Source of the DNA: Dehalococcoidia bacterium
GTDB lineage: Bacteria; Chloroflexota; Dehalococcoidia; Lucifugimonadales; UBA826
Length of the DNA stretch: 64,000 bases
Direction of reading: 5' to 3'
Assembly (NCBI GenBank): GCA_029936675.1
Contig: JAPYSB010000001.1
Location: 259,323-323,322, forward strand
Shown here: piece by piece, positions 61,434 to 64,000 of the stretch
How the letters are laid out: each line of letters opens with the position of its first letter
How positions within the stretch are numbered: the first letter of the stretch is position 1
Translations under genes and position numbers: made by a program
Notes under the pieces: generated by a model
What the model was told of the DNA's origin: nothing
The model's input: only the letters and a program-made list of their open reading frames with translations
Database searches by the model: none

Positions 61434-62726
61434 ATGAAAATAGATTTAGCATATGGTAAAACAGGTCTAACCATTGATCTGCCTGATGATCAAACTTCAA
61501 TAATTGAACCTCAATTTATACCGGGGTTGCCAGACGACCTAGGGGCTATAAAAACCGCACTACGAAATCCAATTGGAACCCTCCCTCTCCGGAAATCCAT
61601 AGAACCAGGTCAAAGTATAGGGATAAGTGTTTGTGACATAACCCGGCCTATGCCCAGCAAAATAATTTTGCCTGTTATTTTAAATGAGCTAAAACATATC
61701 CACCCATCAAACATTACCATCTTTATTGCAACAGGAACTCACCGTAAAAACACTCATTCCGAATTATTATCCATGTTAGGCGAACAAACCATGGGCGGTG
61801 GCTATAATATTGTAAATCACGACGCTTTCAATCGAGATAACCTAATGGAGATAGGAGCCACTAAAGAAAATATTCCAATACTTCTAAACTCTGATTGGAT
61901 AAAAAAAGATTTCAAGATTACCACTGGATTTGTGGAACCTCATTTTTTTGCTGGATTCAGCGGTGGGCCAAAGATGATTGCCCCGGGATTGGCTGGGTTT
62001 GAAACCATTATGAAGCTTCATGATTCAGACATGATCAGCAACCCCAATTCGAAATGGGGAATAACCCACGGAAACCCTATACACGACTCCATAAGAGAAA
62101 TTGCCACGCTGTTCCCTTCAGATTTCACTTTAGATGTCACTATCAATAAACATCATAAGATAACGAGTGTTTACGCTGGGGAAATGTTTCAGGTTCATAA
62201 GGCGGCATGTGAATTCGCTCATTTTACCGCCATGAGAGAGGTCCCCGAACCATTTGACATAGTTGTCACCACCAACAGTGGATACCCTTTAGATATGAAC
62301 TTATATCAGGCTGTGAAAGGGATGTCGGCTGCCCACCAAATTGTAAAAAAAGGTGGAAGCATTATATGCGCTGCTGAATGCTCAGACGGCATACCAAATC
62401 ACGGTTCTTATGGTGAAATACTCAAATCGCAAGCATCACCACAATCACTTATTGATATGATTAAATCCTCAGATTATCAGAAACATGATCAATGGCAGGT
62501 TCAAATACAGGCCTCAATACAAATGGAAAATGATGTGTATATAAAGTCAGATAACCTATCTATAGGCCAAATTGTTGGGGCTCACCTTCTCCCAGTAGAT
62601 GATGTTTCGATGAAGGTGTCTGAACTACTTTCTCAAAAGTATCCAAACGGAACGGTGTGTGTGCTACCTGAGGGGCCTCAGACTATCCCCTTTCTGAGTG
62701 GAGTAGGTAGGGGGCGCACCATATAA
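61434..62726 (+). CDS. larA: Nickel-dependent lactate racemase-type protein LarA
   Basis: A 430-residue protein with ATGTHRKN (H103), EPHFFAGFSGGPK (H170, K180) and MKLHDSD (H196). These correspond to the catalytic and cofactor-binding histidines and lysine of LarA, which carries a nickel pincer nucleotide. It interconverts D- and L-lactate or a related 2-hydroxy acid. LarB, LarC and LarE, needed for the cofactor, are not in the window. It converges with rplL. Confidence 0.9.
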   Translation: MKIDLAYGKTGLTIDLPDDQTSIIEPQFIPGLPDDLGAIKTALRNPIGTLPLRKSIEPGQSIGISVCDITRPMPSKIILPVILNELKHIHPSNITIFIATGTHRKNTHSELLSMLGEQTMGGGYNIVNHDAFNRDNLMEIGATKENIPILLNSDWIKKDFKITTGFVEPHFFAGFSGGPKMIAPGLAGFETIMKLHDSDMISNPNSKWGITHGNPIHDSIREIATLFPSDFTLDVTINKHHKITSVYAGEMFQVHKAACEFAHFTAMREVPEPFDIVVTTNSGYPLDMNLYQAVKGMSAAHQIVKKGGSIICAAECSDGIPNHGSYGEILKSQASPQSLIDMIKSSDYQKHDQWQVQIQASIQMENDVYIKSDNLSIGQIVGAHLLPVDDVSMKVSELLSQKYPNGTVCVLPEGPQTIPFLSGVGRGRTI

Positions 62727-62776
62727 ATAGATCCGCCCTACTACCCGTTAAAACCATCTACAACATTCAGTGTGTC

Positions 62777-63169
62777 TTAAAGTAATTCTACTACGGCCCC
62801 AGCTTCTTCTAGTTCTTTCTTTACCTTATCCGCCTCGTCCTTGCCAACCCCTTCCTTGACCGCAACAGGAGCACTTTCTACGAGGTCTTTTGCTTCCTTT
62901 AACCCTAGTGAGGTAGCAGCTCTCACTGCCTTGATGACGTTAATTTTATTTTCGCCAATCTCTTTGAGATTAATAGTGAATGCATCTTTTTCCTCTTCAG
63001 CAGCCTCTCCGAGATCCCCAGAGGTTGTAGGTGCGGCGGCAAGCGCCACAGGTGCAGCCGCGGCAGCACTAACCCCAAACTCCTCTTCAAGATCTTTGAC
63101 CAATCCAGCCAGCTCTATAACAGGTAATTCCTTTATAGCCTCTAGAATTTCATCTTTAGATAAAGCCAT
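62777..63169 (-). CDS. rplL: Ribosomal protein bL12 (L7/L12)
   Basis: A 130-residue protein. An N-terminal dimerisation helix leads to an alanine-rich hinge ([15 protein letters not shown]) and a C-terminal domain with [24 protein letters not shown]. It forms the flexible stalk that recruits translation factors. rpoB does not follow; larA converges instead. Confidence 0.96.
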   Translation of the reverse strand: MALSKDEILEAIKELPVIELAGLVKDLEEEFGVSAAAAAPVALAAAPTTSGDLGEAAEEEKDAFTINLKEIGENKINVIKAVRAATSLGLKEAKDLVESAPVAVKEGVGKDEADKVKKELEEAGAVVELL

Positions 63170-63210
63170 AACTAATACTCTCCTAACTATTCATTAATTT
63201 GCGTTTCTTC

Positions 63211-63762
63211 CTAGGAAATCTGTTGAACACGACTGTTCAGCACATTTACCAAACCACTAGACGGGGAATTCAGGGACCTAGCCAACCTAACTAGCGGGTT
63301 ATTCAACACATGAACTAATCCGGCTAATTGTCCATGCAATTGCCCAACTAACTTCGCCGCCAATTCTTCTTTACCAGGTAAAGCGGCCAGCTCTTTCAGC
63401 TGATCCGAGGAAAGAGTCTGATCGCCAAGCAAAGCATTTCTTATTTTTAATTCTACCCCTGAATCTTTAACATATTTAGTGATTACCTTGGCAGGAATTT
63501 GCTCATCTCCATAGCCAAAGGCTATTGCTGTCGTGCCATCAATGAGATCTTTAATAGCCGGCATTTCAGCCTGATCTGCAGCGATTTTAAATAGGGTGTT
63601 TTTAACAACTTTGTACGTGATTCCGTTCTCTCTTAAAGTTGTTCTAAATTCACTCATCTCTGATACATTCAATCCCGAATAATCAGTCGATATGGCTATC
63701 GTGCAGCCCTTCATAGCTTCCATAAGTGAATCTACATCTTGTGCCTTTCTGTCAGTAGGCAT
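63211..63762 (-). CDS. rplJ: Ribosomal protein uL10
   Basis: A 183-residue protein with STDYSGLNVSEMSEFR at the N-terminal RNA-binding domain and a C-terminal helix that anchors the bL12 dimers. It lies 41 bases before rplL. An L10-type leader with an attenuator precedes it. Confidence 0.95.
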   Translation of the reverse strand: MPTDRKAQDVDSLMEAMKGCTIAISTDYSGLNVSEMSEFRTTLRENGITYKVVKNTLFKIAADQAEMPAIKDLIDGTTAIAFGYGDEQIPAKVITKYVKDSGVELKIRNALLGDQTLSSDQLKELAALPGKEELAAKLVGQLHGQLAGLVHVLNNPLVRLARSLNSPSSGLVNVLNSRVQQIS

Positions 63763-63800
63763 ATCTATCTCCGAAACATTTAGTTAACACTTCAACTGGC

Positions 63801-63914
63801 AAAAAAAAACCCGGCCACAGCCGGGTTGATTAAATCAGCAAATTTGCTGACATCCCGCCTGTGCAGGCTAAATTTTAATCTGAAAATCAGAGCCCGCAGT
63901 CTATGGCAACGAAC
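63801..63914 (-). promoter_or_regulatory. L10 leader (ribosomal protein autoregulatory RNA) with attenuator
   Basis: On the minus strand the sequence between rplA and rplJ contains GTTGCCATAGACTGCGGGC followed by GCCTGCACAGGCGGGATGTC. This resembles the L10 leader of Firmicutes, which binds the L10-L12 complex. It ends in a perfect terminator: AACCCGGC pairs with GCCGGGTT around a 4-base loop, with nine T residues (63827-63801). Confidence 0.75.
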
Positions 63915-64000
63915 TTATTCTACTCTAAGAGACATCATCCCCGCAATATCTATAGGAACACTGGGTCCCATTGTTGAGGTTAAAAAGGCAGACCTTAAAA
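63915..64000 (-). CDS. rplA: Ribosomal protein uL1, C-terminal fragment
   Basis: The last 28 codons of the gene are present. They read LRSAFLTSTMGPSVPIDIA followed by GMMSLRVE and a stop, matching the uL1 C-terminus (SSTMGPG.kvD pattern). The rest is beyond the window edge. Confidence 0.85.
   Translation of the reverse strand, partial: LRSAFLTSTMGPSVPIDIAGMMSLRVE

Overview
The window looks like a chromosomal segment of an AT-rich, free-living bacterium, most probably a marine Chloroflexota of the Dehalococcoidia/SAR202 type. This is an inference from gene content: a mandelate racemase-type enolase, an LLM flavin oxidoreductase, thiolase and crotonase genes, nickel superoxide dismutase, nickel lactate racemase, SelB and single-membrane-style lipoproteins. 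No 16S rRNA is present to confirm it. I see no phage, insertion sequence, CRISPR array or rRNA. Genes are dense, on both strands, in short operons.

Layout. 1-2.3 kb: a partial SCP-2-type thiolase and an enolase-superfamily dehydratase. 2.4-8.9 kb: a degenerate zincin-like protein, selB, an acetyl-CoA acetyltransferase with a NifU-like protein, threonine synthase, a thioredoxin reductase-like flavoprotein and crcB. 8.9-12.5 kb: a compact moxR-DUF58-DUF4129 operon. 12.7-15.4 kb: tRNA-Gln, two crotonases and an AI-2E-family permease. 15.5-19.0 kb: rpmH-rnpA-yidD-(PQQ propeller lipoprotein)-yidC-jag. 19.1-24.6 kb: an HpcH/HpaI aldolase, a NUDIX hydrolase, an amidohydrolase and modABC. 24.7-31.5 kb: nusA-infB-rbfA-truB-rplU-rpmA-rpmE and a DUF1385 gene. 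31.5-35.5 kb: hisIE-hisF-methyltransferase-hisA-hisH plus a corrinoid adenosyltransferase. 35.7-40.5 kb: a moeB/thiF-like gene behind a long leader, an NYN-LOTUS protein, coaX, coaBC and a phosphoesterase. 40.5-42.3 kb: yqeK, HIT, RidA and VOC genes. 42.3-48.1 kb: trpS-trpEGDCF behind a tryptophan T-box leader. 48.2-54.6 kb: LLM oxidoreductase, panE-like, cupin, the sodN/sodX pair, a glutaredoxin-like protein, a membrane protein with three extracytoplasmic repeats and a CMD-family protein. 54.6-62.7 kb: aldo/keto reductase, comB-like, ispH, aminotransferase, nadE, M20 peptidase and larA. 62.8-64 kb: rplL, rplJ, an L10 leader and the end of rplA.

The genes work together as blocks: ribosome and translation functions; His and Trp biosynthesis; CoA synthesis (coaX, coaBC, perhaps the panE-like gene); molybdate import with a MoeB/ThiF-type activator; and nickel use (NiSOD with its maturation protease, and LarA). 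The signals most worth a second look are: the unexplained promoter-leader-terminator in front of the moeB-like gene; the Trp T-box that seems to control trpS together with the trp operon; an intrinsic terminator inside the first codons of the DUF1385 gene; a crotonase whose C-terminus is replaced by antisense tRNA sequence; the 104-nt yidC/jag overlap; a zincin homologue that lost its zinc histidines; and the triple-repeat membrane protein.
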